The position numbers and the translations under genes were made by a program. A DNA stretch of 64,000 nucleotides, taken from contig NZ_JBEFZF010000004.1 in assembly GCF_046524175.1 (NCBI RefSeq), positions 1 through 64,000 of the forward strand, written 5' to 3'. The notes beneath the pieces are model-generated. The model saw nothing but the letters and a program-made list of their open reading frames with translations, was not told the DNA's origin and did no database searches. Positions 1 to 8,429 of this stretch are shown here, piece by piece (positions within the stretch are counted from its first letter, which is position 1; the number at the start of each line of letters is the position of its first letter). This DNA comes from Spongiivirga sp046524175 (GTDB lineage Bacteria > Bacteroidota > Bacteroidia > Flavobacteriales > Flavobacteriaceae).

Positions 1-103
1 GGTTATAGCAATGGGGCTCACCTCTTACCATTCCGAACAGAGCAGTTAAGCCCATTAGCGCCGATGATACTACACTTGTGGGAAAGTAGGTCGCCGCCTT
101 CTT
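1..103 (+). rRNA. rrf: 5S ribosomal RNA (5' end cut by the window)
   Basis: The first ~103 bases match the body of a Bacteroidota 5S rRNA: the CTCACC...CCGAACAG segment, the AGTTAAGCCC segment and the 3' GTAGGTCGCCGCC segment are all present in order. By comparison with related 5S genes only a handful of 5' bases are missing. It is followed at once by an intrinsic terminator, so this is the end of an rRNA operon whose 23S and 16S genes lie upstream of the window. The exact 3' end is approximate. Confidence 0.93.
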
Positions 104-106
104 TAA

Positions 107-144
107 AAACCCTGACAACAATAAAATTGTCAGGGTTTTTTTTA
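107..144 (+). terminator. Intrinsic terminator of the rRNA operon
   Basis: A perfect 11-bp stem (108-118 with 127-137) closes an 8-base loop and runs into an unbroken T tract at 136-143. It stands directly after the 5S rRNA. Confidence 0.9.
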
Positions 145-449
145 TGCGCTATATTCTAGGCTAATGGATCTAAACATATATGTTATAACGATCTCAAGCG
201 CGAATGAATGTGGTGGGAGTATGGCAAAACTATAAATTTCTTAAACCAGTTTTTTACCTTACGATCGTTTCCAATACTTTTAGTAGACTTCTTAACAGTA
301 AAACGATGGGGCTAAACACCAACCAAGCTTTTATACCGAAAAAAACATATCATCGTAATATAGCAATATTACGATGATATGTTTAATATATATTTATATA
401 AAATCTTTAGAGTACATTTAAGAAAGTATTCCCTTCTAAATATCTAGTC
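145..449. other. Gene-free spacer with one perfect hairpin
   Basis: No credible open reading frame or RNA gene was found between the rRNA terminator and the glycosidase gene. The only clear structure is the 19-bp hairpin at 343-384, listed separately. A weak -7-like element, TATATTTA at 389-396, is one base off the phylum consensus and could serve the downstream gene. Confidence 0.5.
343..384 (-). terminator. Perfect 19-bp hairpin, terminator-like on the minus strand
   Basis: Bases 343-361 and 366-384 are exact reverse complements around a 4-base AGCA loop. Read on the minus strand the hairpin runs into seven T residues (complement of the A run 339-345), the form of an intrinsic terminator. 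Read on the plus strand it is followed by TAATATAT, a poor terminator. No minus-strand gene lies to its right, so its client is unknown. It could instead be a leader hairpin of the following plus-strand operon. Confidence 0.55.
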
Positions 450-1811
450 ATGACCAAAGACAATCGAAGAAATTTTATTAAAAAAAGTACACTAGCTGGA
501 ATAGCGGTTGCAGCTAGTCCCACTTTAGTGGTTCCTAGAGATACTAGAGCAAAACAAAAGTTGCAAATTGGTTTAATAGGAATTGGCCTTCGAGGAACAA
601 ATCATCTTGATAATTTACTGAATAGGGATGATATTTTAATAACAGCTATATGTGATATTGATGCGAGTAGAATTGATATTGCTCAGAACAAAATTCAAAA
701 ATCCAAACACCCAAAACCAGTTGTTTTCGGCAAGAATGATTTAGATTATCGAAATTTGTTAGAGTTAGAAAATGTAGATGCAGTAATCATTTCTACACCT
801 TGGTTGTGGCATGCACGCATGGCCAAAGATGCTATGAAAGCAGGTAAATATACTGGGGTTGAAGTATCGGCTGCCAACACAATGGAAGAGTGTTGGGATC
901 TTGTAAATATGCACGAAGAAACAGACACACATTTGATGATATTAGAAAATGTAAATTATCGACGGGATGTGCTTGCAATCTTGAATATGGTAAGACAAGA
1001 TGTGTTTGGTGAATTAGTACATTTTAGATGTGGTTACCAGCATGATCTTCGGTTTGTAAAGTTGAATGACGGAAAAACAGCCTATGGGAAAGGAGTAGAG
1101 TTTGGAGAAAAAGGAATATCAGAATCTAAATGGCGCACCCAACATTCGGTTTCTAGAAATGCAGATGTATATCCCACGCACGGTGTAGGTCCTATTGCTG
1201 CTATGTGCAATGTTAATAGGGGTAACAGATTTTCTTCAATCACATCAAATGCAACTAAGAGTATTGGGTTACATAACTATATAGTGAAACATGGGGGTGA
1301 CAATCATCCGAATACTAAAGTAAAGTTCAAACAAGGAGATGTGATTACATCAACTATAGAAACTACTAATGGAGAGACCATTATAGTTACTCATGATTGT
1401 AATTTACCTCGGCCTTATTCACTTGGCTTTCGAGTGCAAGGTAGCAATGGGTTATGGGAAGTTGATGGAAATAGAATATATATTGAAGGAAAATCTGAAT
1501 CTCATAAATGGGATAAAGCAGATTCATGGCTTCAACAATACGATCATCCTCTTTGGAAAAAGTATGGCGAATATGCTGAAGGCTCTGGTCATGGTGGGAT
1601 GGATTTTTTCGTATTGAACGCTTTTATAGAATGCGCAAAACAAAATGTTGCACCACCGCTGGATGTATACGATGCAGCTGCCTGGAGTGCAATCACACCT
1701 TTGTCTGAATTGTCGATCGAGAATAATGGACAACCACAAAACTTTCCCGATTTCACCAGAGGTATGTGGATAAAACGGGAGCCTTATAACTGGATAAAAA
1801 ATACATATTAG
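450..1811 (+). CDS. GH109-type NAD-dependent glycosidase (Gfo/Idh/MocA fold), Tat-exported; likely alpha-N-acetylgalactosaminidase
   Basis: The protein has 453 residues. Residues 6-13 form a twin-arginine motif (RRNFIKKS) before a hydrophobic stretch, so export to the periplasm by Tat is expected. An NAD-binding GLIGIGLRG motif lies at 41-49. Downstream segments ENVNYRRDV (166-173), GELVHFRCGYQHDLR (187-201) and YPTHGVGP (241-248) closely resemble, from memory, the Elizabethkingia GH109 alpha-N-acetylgalactosaminidase, which uses NAD in a redox-assisted hydrolysis. The match runs the whole length, down to the C-terminal PLDVYD and ITPLSE segments. It is the first of three close-set genes (13 and 9 bases apart) with a sugar kinase and a nucleotidyltransferase. 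GH109 membership is well supported. The exact substrate is inferred, and other Gfo/Idh/MocA oxidoreductases of similar shape exist. Confidence 0.85.
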   Translation: MTKDNRRNFIKKSTLAGIAVAASPTLVVPRDTRAKQKLQIGLIGIGLRGTNHLDNLLNRDDILITAICDIDASRIDIAQNKIQKSKHPKPVVFGKNDLDYRNLLELENVDAVIISTPWLWHARMAKDAMKAGKYTGVEVSAANTMEECWDLVNMHEETDTHLMILENVNYRRDVLAILNMVRQDVFGELVHFRCGYQHDLRFVKLNDGKTAYGKGVEFGEKGISESKWRTQHSVSRNADVYPTHGVGPIAAMCNVNRGNRFSSITSNATKSIGLHNYIVKHGGDNHPNTKVKFKQGDVITSTIETTNGETIIVTHDCNLPRPYSLGFRVQGSNGLWEVDGNRIYIEGKSESHKWDKADSWLQQYDHPLWKKYGEYAEGSGHGGMDFFVLNAFIECAKQNVAPPLDVYDAAAWSAITPLSELSIENNGQPQNFPDFTRGMWIKREPYNWIKNTY

Positions 1812-1824
1812 CTATACAATCATA

Positions 1825-2889
1825 TTGAAAAAAGAAATTGTTATAAAAGCTCCTGGTAGAGTTTGCTTGTTTGGAGATCATCAAGATTATCTCGATTTAC
1901 CCGTTATTGCTTGTGCCATTAATCGATTTGTTGAGTTAAAAGCTGTGCCCAATAAGACTTCTGTTTTCAATATCACTATGACAGATATCGGTCAAGAGCG
2001 AAGTATTGATATTGGTGGTTTATTTCAACCTTTAACGCATCATGATTATTTTGCTTCTAGCTTAAGAGTTGTTCGTCGCTATGGATGTATTCCCAACTTG
2101 GGGTACGATATAACAATTTCTGGGGACTTACCAATAAACGCCGGTTTATCAAGTTCATCAGCACTGGTGGTGGCTTGGATTCGCTTTTTATTGACAGCTT
2201 TTGAAGCTGATCATTCTATAACGGACCAATTTGTTGGGAAGTTGGCCTATGAAGCAGAAGTATTGGAACATCATGGTTCTGGTGGATATATGGATCAGTA
2301 TTCCATTGCTTTAGGTGGTGTTGTTTTTATTGAAACCTCGGGAAATATAAATTTTAAGAGATTAGAGAAAAATCTAAATTGTAGCTTAATTATAGGAGAA
2401 TCTGGGGTTAAAAAAGAAACGCAGTCTACCCTTGGTAATTTGAGTGCTAAGGGGAAAGAGTCATTTTCACTGATAAAAGAAAGGAATCACGATTTTAATC
2501 CGATTACCACTAGCTTAGAAGATGTTAAAAAACTGTCAACCCACCTACCAGATCAACTTCAGCCAATTTTTTATGCAGCAATTAATAACTATCAAATAAC
2601 GCAAGAAGCACTAAGAATATTTGAAAAAAATGAGATTGATGCTGCTAATTTAGGGGTACTTATGAATGAACATCACAGGATGTTAAAAGACCATTTGAAA
2701 ATTACGGTTCCTTTAATTGATAATATGGTCAAAGCTGCGCTTTCCGCCGGTGCTTATGGTACTAAAATTGTTGGTTCAGGCGGTGGTGGTTGTATTGTTG
2801 CACTAGTGGATCAAAGTAAGGCTAACATAGTAATTTGTGAAATCAAGAAGGCTGGCGCCAAAGATGCTTATCAGGTATCAATAGTGTAG
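1825..2889 (+). CDS. GHMP family sugar kinase (galactokinase-like)
   Basis: This 354-residue cytoplasmic kinase shows the three GHMP motifs: an N-terminal sugar-binding GRVCLFGDHQDY at 11-22 in the manner of galactokinases, the phosphate-binding GLSSSSAL loop near residue 107, and the glycine-rich GSGGGGC near 317. D157 in GYMDQYS sits where the catalytic aspartate is expected. The start is a TTG codon: the first ATG would delete motif 1, and the TTG begins exactly before the first beta strand. The gene lies 13 bases after the glycosidase and 9 before a nucleotidyltransferase, so the likely product is a sugar 1-phosphate. Galactose, N-acetylgalactosamine or another hexose are all possible. 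The context favours an amino sugar, but this is inference. Confidence 0.82.
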   Translation: MKKEIVIKAPGRVCLFGDHQDYLDLPVIACAINRFVELKAVPNKTSVFNITMTDIGQERSIDIGGLFQPLTHHDYFASSLRVVRRYGCIPNLGYDITISGDLPINAGLSSSSALVVAWIRFLLTAFEADHSITDQFVGKLAYEAEVLEHHGSGGYMDQYSIALGGVVFIETSGNINFKRLEKNLNCSLIIGESGVKKETQSTLGNLSAKGKESFSLIKERNHDFNPITTSLEDVKKLSTHLPDQLQPIFYAAINNYQITQEALRIFEKNEIDAANLGVLMNEHHRMLKDHLKITVPLIDNMVKAALSAGAYGTKIVGSGGGGCIVALVDQSKANIVICEIKKAGAKDAYQVSIV

Positions 2890-2898
2890 AAAAGGATT

Positions 2899-3750
2899 AT
2901 GAGGCAAAACTTAATCATACTTGCTGCGGGAGCATCATCGAGGATGAAAAATTCAATTGATGATAGTCTAGATAAGCAATTAGCTGCCCAAGCGAATACA
3001 CGGACCAAGGGTTTAATTCCTATTGCAAAAGGTCGACCACTGCTAGATTTTTTAATGTACAATGCCAAAAAAAGTGGCTATACCAATATCTATTTGGTGA
3101 TTAGCGAAAAAGATAAGTTGATTTGCAATCATTATGGTGATTGTTTTGAAGGCCTTTCAATAACTTATGCGATACAATATGTTCCCAGAGGACGGGAAAA
3201 GCCTCTAGGTACCGCTGATGCTGTTGCACAAACCCTTCAACAGTATCCCGACTTGCAGGGTAAATATTTTACAGTATGTAATAGTGACAACCTATACTCA
3301 AAAGAAGTATTTAAGAAATTGCTACATACTAAAGCACTCAACGCATTTATTGCATACGATAGAGATGCTTTGAATTTTCATTTGGAAAGAATTCAGCAGT
3401 TTGCACTAGTATCCTTAGATGAAGAGAATTATTTACAAGACATCATCGAAAAACCAAGCGAAACCAAAAGTAAAAAGTATGTTGACTCCTTTGGCAAACT
3501 TAGGGTAAGTATGAATATTTTCCGATTTTACGGACCTTTATTCTCACCCTATGTCATTAACTGCCCGATTACTAAATCAAGAAATGAAAGAGAATTACCA
3601 ACGGCTTTGTTAAATATGCTTAATGATCACCCTAAATCAGTAGTTGGTATTCCCGTTTCAGAACATGTGCCAGATATCACGTCAAAAAAAGATATAGCAT
3701 TGATGAGGGAGTATATTGAAGAAAATCATGGCTATTTTAACTTAGAATAA
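2899..3750 (+). CDS. Sugar-phosphate nucleotidyltransferase (NTP-transferase family)
   Basis: The protein has 283 residues and the Rossmann-like nucleotidyltransferase fold. Residues 8-16 give the nucleotide-binding LAAGASSRM signature. After an insert of about 20 residues comes TKGLIPI (36-42), carrying the usual catalytic lysine. NSDN at 128-131 provides the metal-binding aspartate (D130). Such enzymes join NTP and a sugar 1-phosphate into an NDP-sugar and pyrophosphate. It follows the kinase by 9 bases, so the two probably act in series. The insert between the two halves of the signature is longer than in RmlA or GalU. Which sugar and which nucleotide cannot be read from the sequence. Confidence 0.82.
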   Translation: MRQNLIILAAGASSRMKNSIDDSLDKQLAAQANTRTKGLIPIAKGRPLLDFLMYNAKKSGYTNIYLVISEKDKLICNHYGDCFEGLSITYAIQYVPRGREKPLGTADAVAQTLQQYPDLQGKYFTVCNSDNLYSKEVFKKLLHTKALNAFIAYDRDALNFHLERIQQFALVSLDEENYLQDIIEKPSETKSKKYVDSFGKLRVSMNIFRFYGPLFSPYVINCPITKSRNERELPTALLNMLNDHPKSVVGIPVSEHVPDITSKKDIALMREYIEENHGYFNLE

Positions 3751-3767
3751 GCCTATTATGGCTTTTT
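3749..3767. terminator. Short terminator-like hairpin between convergent genes
   Basis: A 5-bp AAGCC/GGCTT stem (3749-3753 and 3760-3764) with a 6-base loop is followed by a T run. It begins in the stop codon of the nucleotidyltransferase and ends at the stop of rsmG. The stem is short, so its efficiency is doubtful. Confidence 0.4.
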
Positions 3768-4401
3768 AACTTCTTACCTTCACTGGTAAATAAACCACCT
3801 TCTTGGTTTCGTAAAAATCCTCTTCAAAATAGTCCGATAAATTGATGATCTCGGCTTTTGGGAAACTAGCTAGTTCTTCAGTTAGATCACCTCCTTTTAA
3901 ATAAACGATGCCATTTTTAATAGCGTGATTATTTTTTTTAGCAATCTTCCCTTTGGTCCAACGCACAAAAGTAGGCATGGCCGCTACCGCCCGACTCACA
4001 ATAAAATCGAAAGTATCATCAATGTCTTCTACACGACTATGAATGGCAGTCACATTGTCTAGGTCTAGTCCTTTTTTTACTTCCTCAACTACTTTTACCT
4101 TCTTTCCAATAGAGTCAACTAAAGTGAAATGTGTTTTAGGAAAAAGTATGGCCAATGGTATCCCGGGAAAACCACCACCGGTGCCAACATCTAAAATTTT
4201 GCTACCTTCTTTAAAGGTTATAAACTTAGCAATCCCTAAAGAGTGTAGTACATGTCTTAGGTATAATTCATCAATATCTTTTCGGCTCACAACATTAATC
4301 TTTAAATTCCAATCTTGATAAAGCGACTGCAATTGATCAAAATGAGAAATTTGAACATCAGTGAGATGAGGAAAATATTTGGTGATTAAAGATGTCGGCA
4401 T
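3766..4401 (-). CDS. rsmG: 16S rRNA (guanine527-N7)-methyltransferase RsmG
   Basis: The 211-residue length is typical of the family. NVVSRKD (36-42) is the N-terminal family signature, DVGTGGGFPG (71-80) is the S-adenosylmethionine loop, and SRAVA (136-140) is the conserved segment of the catalytic half. The enzyme methylates G527 of 16S rRNA in the decoding region; loss gives low-level streptomycin resistance in other bacteria. It faces away from the desaturase gene, and each of the two has its own -7 promoter element in the 142-base gap. Confidence 0.95.
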   Translation of the reverse strand: MPTSLITKYFPHLTDVQISHFDQLQSLYQDWNLKINVVSRKDIDELYLRHVLHSLGIAKFITFKEGSKILDVGTGGGFPGIPLAILFPKTHFTLVDSIGKKVKVVEEVKKGLDLDNVTAIHSRVEDIDDTFDFIVSRAVAAMPTFVRWTKGKIAKKNNHAIKNGIVYLKGGDLTEELASFPKAEIINLSDYFEEDFYETKKVVYLPVKVRS

Positions 4402-4416
4402 CGTTTAAAATTTTAA

Positions 4417-4424
4417 CAAAAATA
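4417..4424 (-). promoter_or_regulatory. Bacteroidota -7 element for rsmG
   Basis: The minus strand reads TATTTTTG, an exact TAnnTTTG match, 15 bases upstream of the rsmG ATG. No TTG was found at the expected -33 distance. Confidence 0.55.
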
Positions 4425-4481
4425 CAACGCTTCGTTTTTCTTTTAAGATACTTTTTTCATGTTATGCGGAGTTATTATCAA

Positions 4482-4489
4482 TATATTTG
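4482..4489 (+). promoter_or_regulatory. Bacteroidota -7 element for the desaturase gene
   Basis: TATATTTG matches TAnnTTTG exactly and lies 54 bases upstream of the desaturase ATG. The -33 element is not evident. Confidence 0.5.
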
Positions 4490-4543
4490 TTGAAAATTGT
4501 TTTGAAACTTTAGGATATAATCCTATTACTACAAAATTTACTT

Positions 4544-5641
4544 ATGAATACACAATCTCTCAGATTTTCAAGAGCTGATAAAACAAAGTTTTTCAGAACT
4601 TTAAACAAACGCGTTAATGATTATTTCAAGGATAACAATATAAAACGTACAGGTAATTGGAAGCTTTACTTGAAATCTGCCATTATGTTTTCAATTTTTT
4701 TAGCCCCGTATTTCGTGCTGTTAACCATAAATATGCCTAATTGGGCACAATTGTTACTAACAGTTGTTATGGGAGTTGGTATGGCGGGATTGGGTATGAA
4801 TGTAATGCATGATGGAAATCACGGTTCATTCTCGACCAAAAAATGGGTAAATAAATTAATGGGTTCATCCATTTATATTTTGGCGGGGAATGTATACAAT
4901 TGGCAAGTACAGCACAATGTTTTACATCATACATATACTAATATTCATGGTCACGATGAAGATTTAGAGGCAGGCCGTGTACTGCGTTTTTCTAAGCATG
5001 CAAAATGGTACAAGCATCATAAATTTCAACACTATTATTCGGTATTACTTTATGGTCTGTTAACATTCAATTGGGCAATTACAACTGATTTTATGCAGAT
5101 GCGCAGATACCTGAAACGTAATTTGTCTTATGGTAAAATTCAAAGCCCTGTAAAACAATGGAGTGTTTTGGTGATTACCAAATTGATATACTTAACAGTA
5201 TGGATTGTATTACCGTTAATTTTTATTGATGTTGCTTGGTGGAAAGTTCTTCTTGGTTTCTTTGTAATGCATTATGTTGCCGGATTAATTTTAAGCATCG
5301 TATTTCAGTTAGCTCATGTGGTAGAAGACACCGCAATGCCGTTGCCTGATGAATCGGGTACTATGAAAAATACGTGGGCTATACATCAGCTGTTTACTAC
5401 GGCTAATTTTTCTACAAAGAATAAAATTGTTAATTGGTTTACAGGTGGACTAAACCATCAGGTTGAGCATCATATTTTCCCACATATTAGTCATGTTCAT
5501 TACACGAAGATCTCTAAAATTGTAAAAGAAACGGCAAAGGAATTTAATTTGCCATACATCGAGTATAAAACGACCAGGAAGGCGATCATTGCGCACTTTA
5601 AGCATTTGAAGGAAATGGGCATGAAGCCGGCACTGGCATAA
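4544..5641 (+). CDS. Membrane fatty-acid (acyl-CoA/lipid) desaturase
   Basis: The 365-residue protein has the three histidine boxes of membrane di-iron desaturases: HDGNH at 89-93, HNVLHH at 124-129, and HQVEHH at 305-310. The third box with glutamine first resembles front-end (linoleoyl-CoA/delta-6 type) desaturases, but there is no N-terminal cytochrome b5 domain. Hydrophobic segments lie around 45-85, 105-120, 165-180 and 205-250. It introduces a double bond into membrane acyl chains, probably for fluidity in the cold. The aminotransferase gene starts 24 bases later and may share the transcript. Regiospecificity is not predictable here. Confidence 0.9.
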   Translation: MNTQSLRFSRADKTKFFRTLNKRVNDYFKDNNIKRTGNWKLYLKSAIMFSIFLAPYFVLLTINMPNWAQLLLTVVMGVGMAGLGMNVMHDGNHGSFSTKKWVNKLMGSSIYILAGNVYNWQVQHNVLHHTYTNIHGHDEDLEAGRVLRFSKHAKWYKHHKFQHYYSVLLYGLLTFNWAITTDFMQMRRYLKRNLSYGKIQSPVKQWSVLVITKLIYLTVWIVLPLIFIDVAWWKVLLGFFVMHYVAGLILSIVFQLAHVVEDTAMPLPDESGTMKNTWAIHQLFTTANFSTKNKIVNWFTGGLNHQVEHHIFPHISHVHYTKISKIVKETAKEFNLPYIEYKTTRKAIIAHFKHLKEMGMKPALA

Positions 5642-5665
5642 AACAACACTTAAGTACTTTTTACA

Positions 5666-6865
5666 ATGTTAGTTGAAGCAAAAAATCCACTTTCGGATAG
5701 AATTAACAGCTTACCAACCTCTCAAACTTTGGCAATGGCCGCTAAGGCAAGAGAATTAAGAAATCAAGGAAAAGATATTATTGGTTTAAGTTTGGGGGAA
5801 CCGGACTTTAATACCCCTGATTTCATAAAAGAAGCGGCAATTCAGGCAATTAATGATAACTATAACTCCTATACTCCGGTTGATGGTTATGCAGAGTTGA
5901 AGGAGGCTATTTGTCTTAAGTTTAAAAGGGATAATCAACTTACCTACAAGCCATCTCAAATTGTTGTAAGTACTGGGGCAAAGCAGTCAATTGCAAATGT
6001 GGCTCAAGTACTTTTGAATCCTGGAGACGACGTATTATTACCTGCACCATATTGGGTGAGCTACTCGGCAATTGCCACGTTGGCGGAGGCTAATTTTATT
6101 GAAATACCAAGTACTATAGATACCGATTTTAAGATTACTCCAGAACAATTAGAGGCAGCTATAACTCCGAAAACGAAGATGATTTTCTTTAATTCACCTA
6201 ACAATCCAAGTGGTAGTGTATATAGCGAGGCAGAGTATCGGGCATTAGCAAAAGTACTTGAAGAACATCCAGATATTTTCATATTATCTGATGAGATTTA
6301 TGAGCATATTAATTACGGACATCCAGGTTTTAGCTTCGCTAGAATTCCTGAAATGTATGATCGTACGATTACGATAAATGGAGTAGCCAAAGCTTTTGCC
6401 ATGACAGGGTGGAGAATAGGTTATATTGGTGCTCCTGAGTGGATCGCAAAGGCATGTACCAAAATGCAAGGTCAAATTACTTCTGGTGCAAACTGTATTG
6501 CTCAACGGGCTACTATTACAGCGGTTAGTGAACCTGTAAGCCGTATACAATATATGGTAGATGAGTTTAGAAGTCGTCGCGATATGGTGTTAGGTTTATT
6601 GGCAGAAATCTCGGGATTTAAGGTTAATGAACCTGAGGGAGCTTTTTATGTTTTTCCAGATATTTCCTATTATTTTGGAAAAACCTTGAAAGGCCATGAA
6701 ATCAATAACGCATCAGATTTTGCGATGTTTATATTGGAAGAGGCTAATGTTGCTACTGTGACTGGTGACGCGTTTGGCGCACCTAATAACATTCGTATTT
6801 CCTACGCCGCTTCAGTAGAAGAGCTAAAAGAAGCAATAAGAAGAATAAAGGAAGTGTTGCACTAA
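5666..6865 (+). CDS. Pyridoxal-phosphate aspartate aminotransferase family protein
   Basis: This class I aminotransferase has 399 residues, the usual length. NSPNNPSG is the conserved substrate/cofactor segment, SDEIYEH contains the aspartate that binds the pyridine nitrogen, and K242 in GVAKAFAMTGWR is the Schiff-base lysine. The residue before that lysine is alanine, where most relatives have serine. The reaction is probably aspartate plus 2-oxoglutarate to oxaloacetate plus glutamate. Close paralogues act on other amino acids. The gene ends at a terminator shared with the convergent trkH. Confidence 0.9.
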   Translation: MLVEAKNPLSDRINSLPTSQTLAMAAKARELRNQGKDIIGLSLGEPDFNTPDFIKEAAIQAINDNYNSYTPVDGYAELKEAICLKFKRDNQLTYKPSQIVVSTGAKQSIANVAQVLLNPGDDVLLPAPYWVSYSAIATLAEANFIEIPSTIDTDFKITPEQLEAAITPKTKMIFFNSPNNPSGSVYSEAEYRALAKVLEEHPDIFILSDEIYEHINYGHPGFSFARIPEMYDRTITINGVAKAFAMTGWRIGYIGAPEWIAKACTKMQGQITSGANCIAQRATITAVSEPVSRIQYMVDEFRSRRDMVLGLLAEISGFKVNEPEGAFYVFPDISYYFGKTLKGHEINNASDFAMFILEEANVATVTGDAFGAPNNIRISYAASVEELKEAIRRIKEVLH

Positions 6866-6893
6866 ACAATTATTCATCACTAAAAATGATAAT

Positions 6894-6926
6894 AAAAGGC
6901 GTCCTAATTATTTAGGGCGTTTTTTA
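6894..6926. terminator. Bidirectional terminator between the aminotransferase gene and trkH
   Basis: An imperfect stem with G-U pairs (6895-6906 with 6913-6924) has an A run on its left and a T run on its right, so it can work for both converging transcripts. It ends one base before the trkH stop codon. Confidence 0.7.
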
Positions 6927-8423
6927 TTATCGATTTCTCCAAAAAATAGGTGTTAGTAGGATCAATACGGTAAACAATTCAAGTCGCCCAAGAAGCATTA
7001 AAAATGCACACCACCATTTGCCCGCCGAAGGCAAAACACTGTAATTATCTACAGGGCCTAGTTGTCCAAATGCAGGGCCTACGTTACCCAGAGAAGAGGC
7101 CGCACCACCAATGGCTGTCTCAAAATCAAGCCCCATGACTCCAAGCACAAGTGCTCCTATAATGAACAACAGCATGTATAAAATAAAAAAACCTAGAATG
7201 TTGTAGACAATTTCTTGAGATACGCTTTTACCATTATAGCGCACAGGGATAATAGCATTGGGGTGCAGAGTACGCTTAAATTCTAACAATCCATTTTTAA
7301 TCATTAGCATATGTCTTACCACCTTAACCCCACCCGCGGTTGACCCTGCTGACCCCCCTAAGAACATCAATCCAAAGAAAAATACGGTTAGAAAAGGTGT
7401 CCAAGCGGTATAATCCGCAGTAACAAAACCAGTTGTCGTTACTACAGCTAGAATTTGAAATAAAGCATGTCTAAATGCACCTTCTCCTTCACCATTTACA
7501 AGAGGGTGCGTTACTGTTGAGGCTGATATATCCGCATTGAAATAAATAACCAATGAAGCTACTAAAGTTCCAATTGCGATAAAAAAGAAATAAAATTTAA
7601 ATTCTTGATCCTTGATAATTTTTTGGACTTTTCCTTTAAAAGCAAAGTAACTTAAAACGAAATTGGTTCCTGCTAAGAACATAAATATCATAATAATATA
7701 TTGTATAGCAGGATTATCATTCCAGTGTGCGACGCTAGTATTTTTGGTTGAAAATCCGCCAGTGCTCAAGGTGCTTAGGGCGTGATTGATGGCATCAAAA
7801 AAGTCCATTCCAGCTACTTGCAATAAAATAGTTTCAGCCGCTGTGTAACCAACATAAATAAGCCACAAACGTTTCGCGGTATCCGTAATTCTAGGATGAA
7901 GTTTATCGCCTCCCGGACCTGGAGCTTCGGCTGCAAAAAGTTGCATTCCTCCAATACCAAGCAAGGGTAATATGGCAATTGCAAGAACTATAATTCCCAT
8001 ACCGCCTATCCAATGTGTCATGCTTCGCCAGAATAAAACGCCTTTTGGAAGTGACTCTATATCACTTAAAATGGATGCACCTGTGGTCGTATAACCTGAT
8101 ATAGTTTCAAAAAAGGCCTCTGTAAAACCCGGAATTGCATCTGTAAAAATATATGGAAAGGTACCTGAAAGAGACATAAATATCCAACCAAAAGTAACAA
8201 CGATATATCCTTCACGTTTTTTGATTTCCTTTTTATGGTCTCTAGTGGTAAACATTAACAAGATACCTGCAAATAAGGTTGCTAAACCTGCCAAGGTAAT
8301 TTCGAGCGTTACGCCATCTTTATAAATGCGGCTGATAATAGCAGCGACAAGCATAAATCCGCCATTACACAATAAAAGCAGCCCCATTAAATGAAATATG
8401 ATCTTGTAGTTAAGCCGTTTCAT
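6927..8423 (-). CDS. trkH: Trk-type potassium uptake channel subunit TrkH
   Basis: This 498-residue inner-membrane protein is strongly hydrophobic with the repeated membrane-pore-membrane plan of TrkH/KtrB. Selectivity-loop segments are visible as TTTGAS near 110, STGGFST near 220, and the later TTTGFVT and SSLGNVGPA loops. It forms the K+ path and works with the cytoplasmic TrkA gate. It starts 6 bases after trkA on the same strand, so the two form an operon. The length and partner fit TrkH rather than the KdpA or Kup systems. Confidence 0.93.
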   Translation of the reverse strand: MKRLNYKIIFHLMGLLLLCNGGFMLVAAIISRIYKDGVTLEITLAGLATLFAGILLMFTTRDHKKEIKKREGYIVVTFGWIFMSLSGTFPYIFTDAIPGFTEAFFETISGYTTTGASILSDIESLPKGVLFWRSMTHWIGGMGIIVLAIAILPLLGIGGMQLFAAEAPGPGGDKLHPRITDTAKRLWLIYVGYTAAETILLQVAGMDFFDAINHALSTLSTGGFSTKNTSVAHWNDNPAIQYIIMIFMFLAGTNFVLSYFAFKGKVQKIIKDQEFKFYFFFIAIGTLVASLVIYFNADISASTVTHPLVNGEGEGAFRHALFQILAVVTTTGFVTADYTAWTPFLTVFFFGLMFLGGSAGSTAGGVKVVRHMLMIKNGLLEFKRTLHPNAIIPVRYNGKSVSQEIVYNILGFFILYMLLFIIGALVLGVMGLDFETAIGGAASSLGNVGPAFGQLGPVDNYSVLPSAGKWWCAFLMLLGRLELFTVLILLTPIFWRNR

Positions 8424-8429
8424 GAAATT

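Noticed and set aside
1825..2889. Naming the kinase galK
   Set aside because: Motif 1 differs from classical galactokinase and there is no galT, galM or galE nearby; the context points to another sugar.
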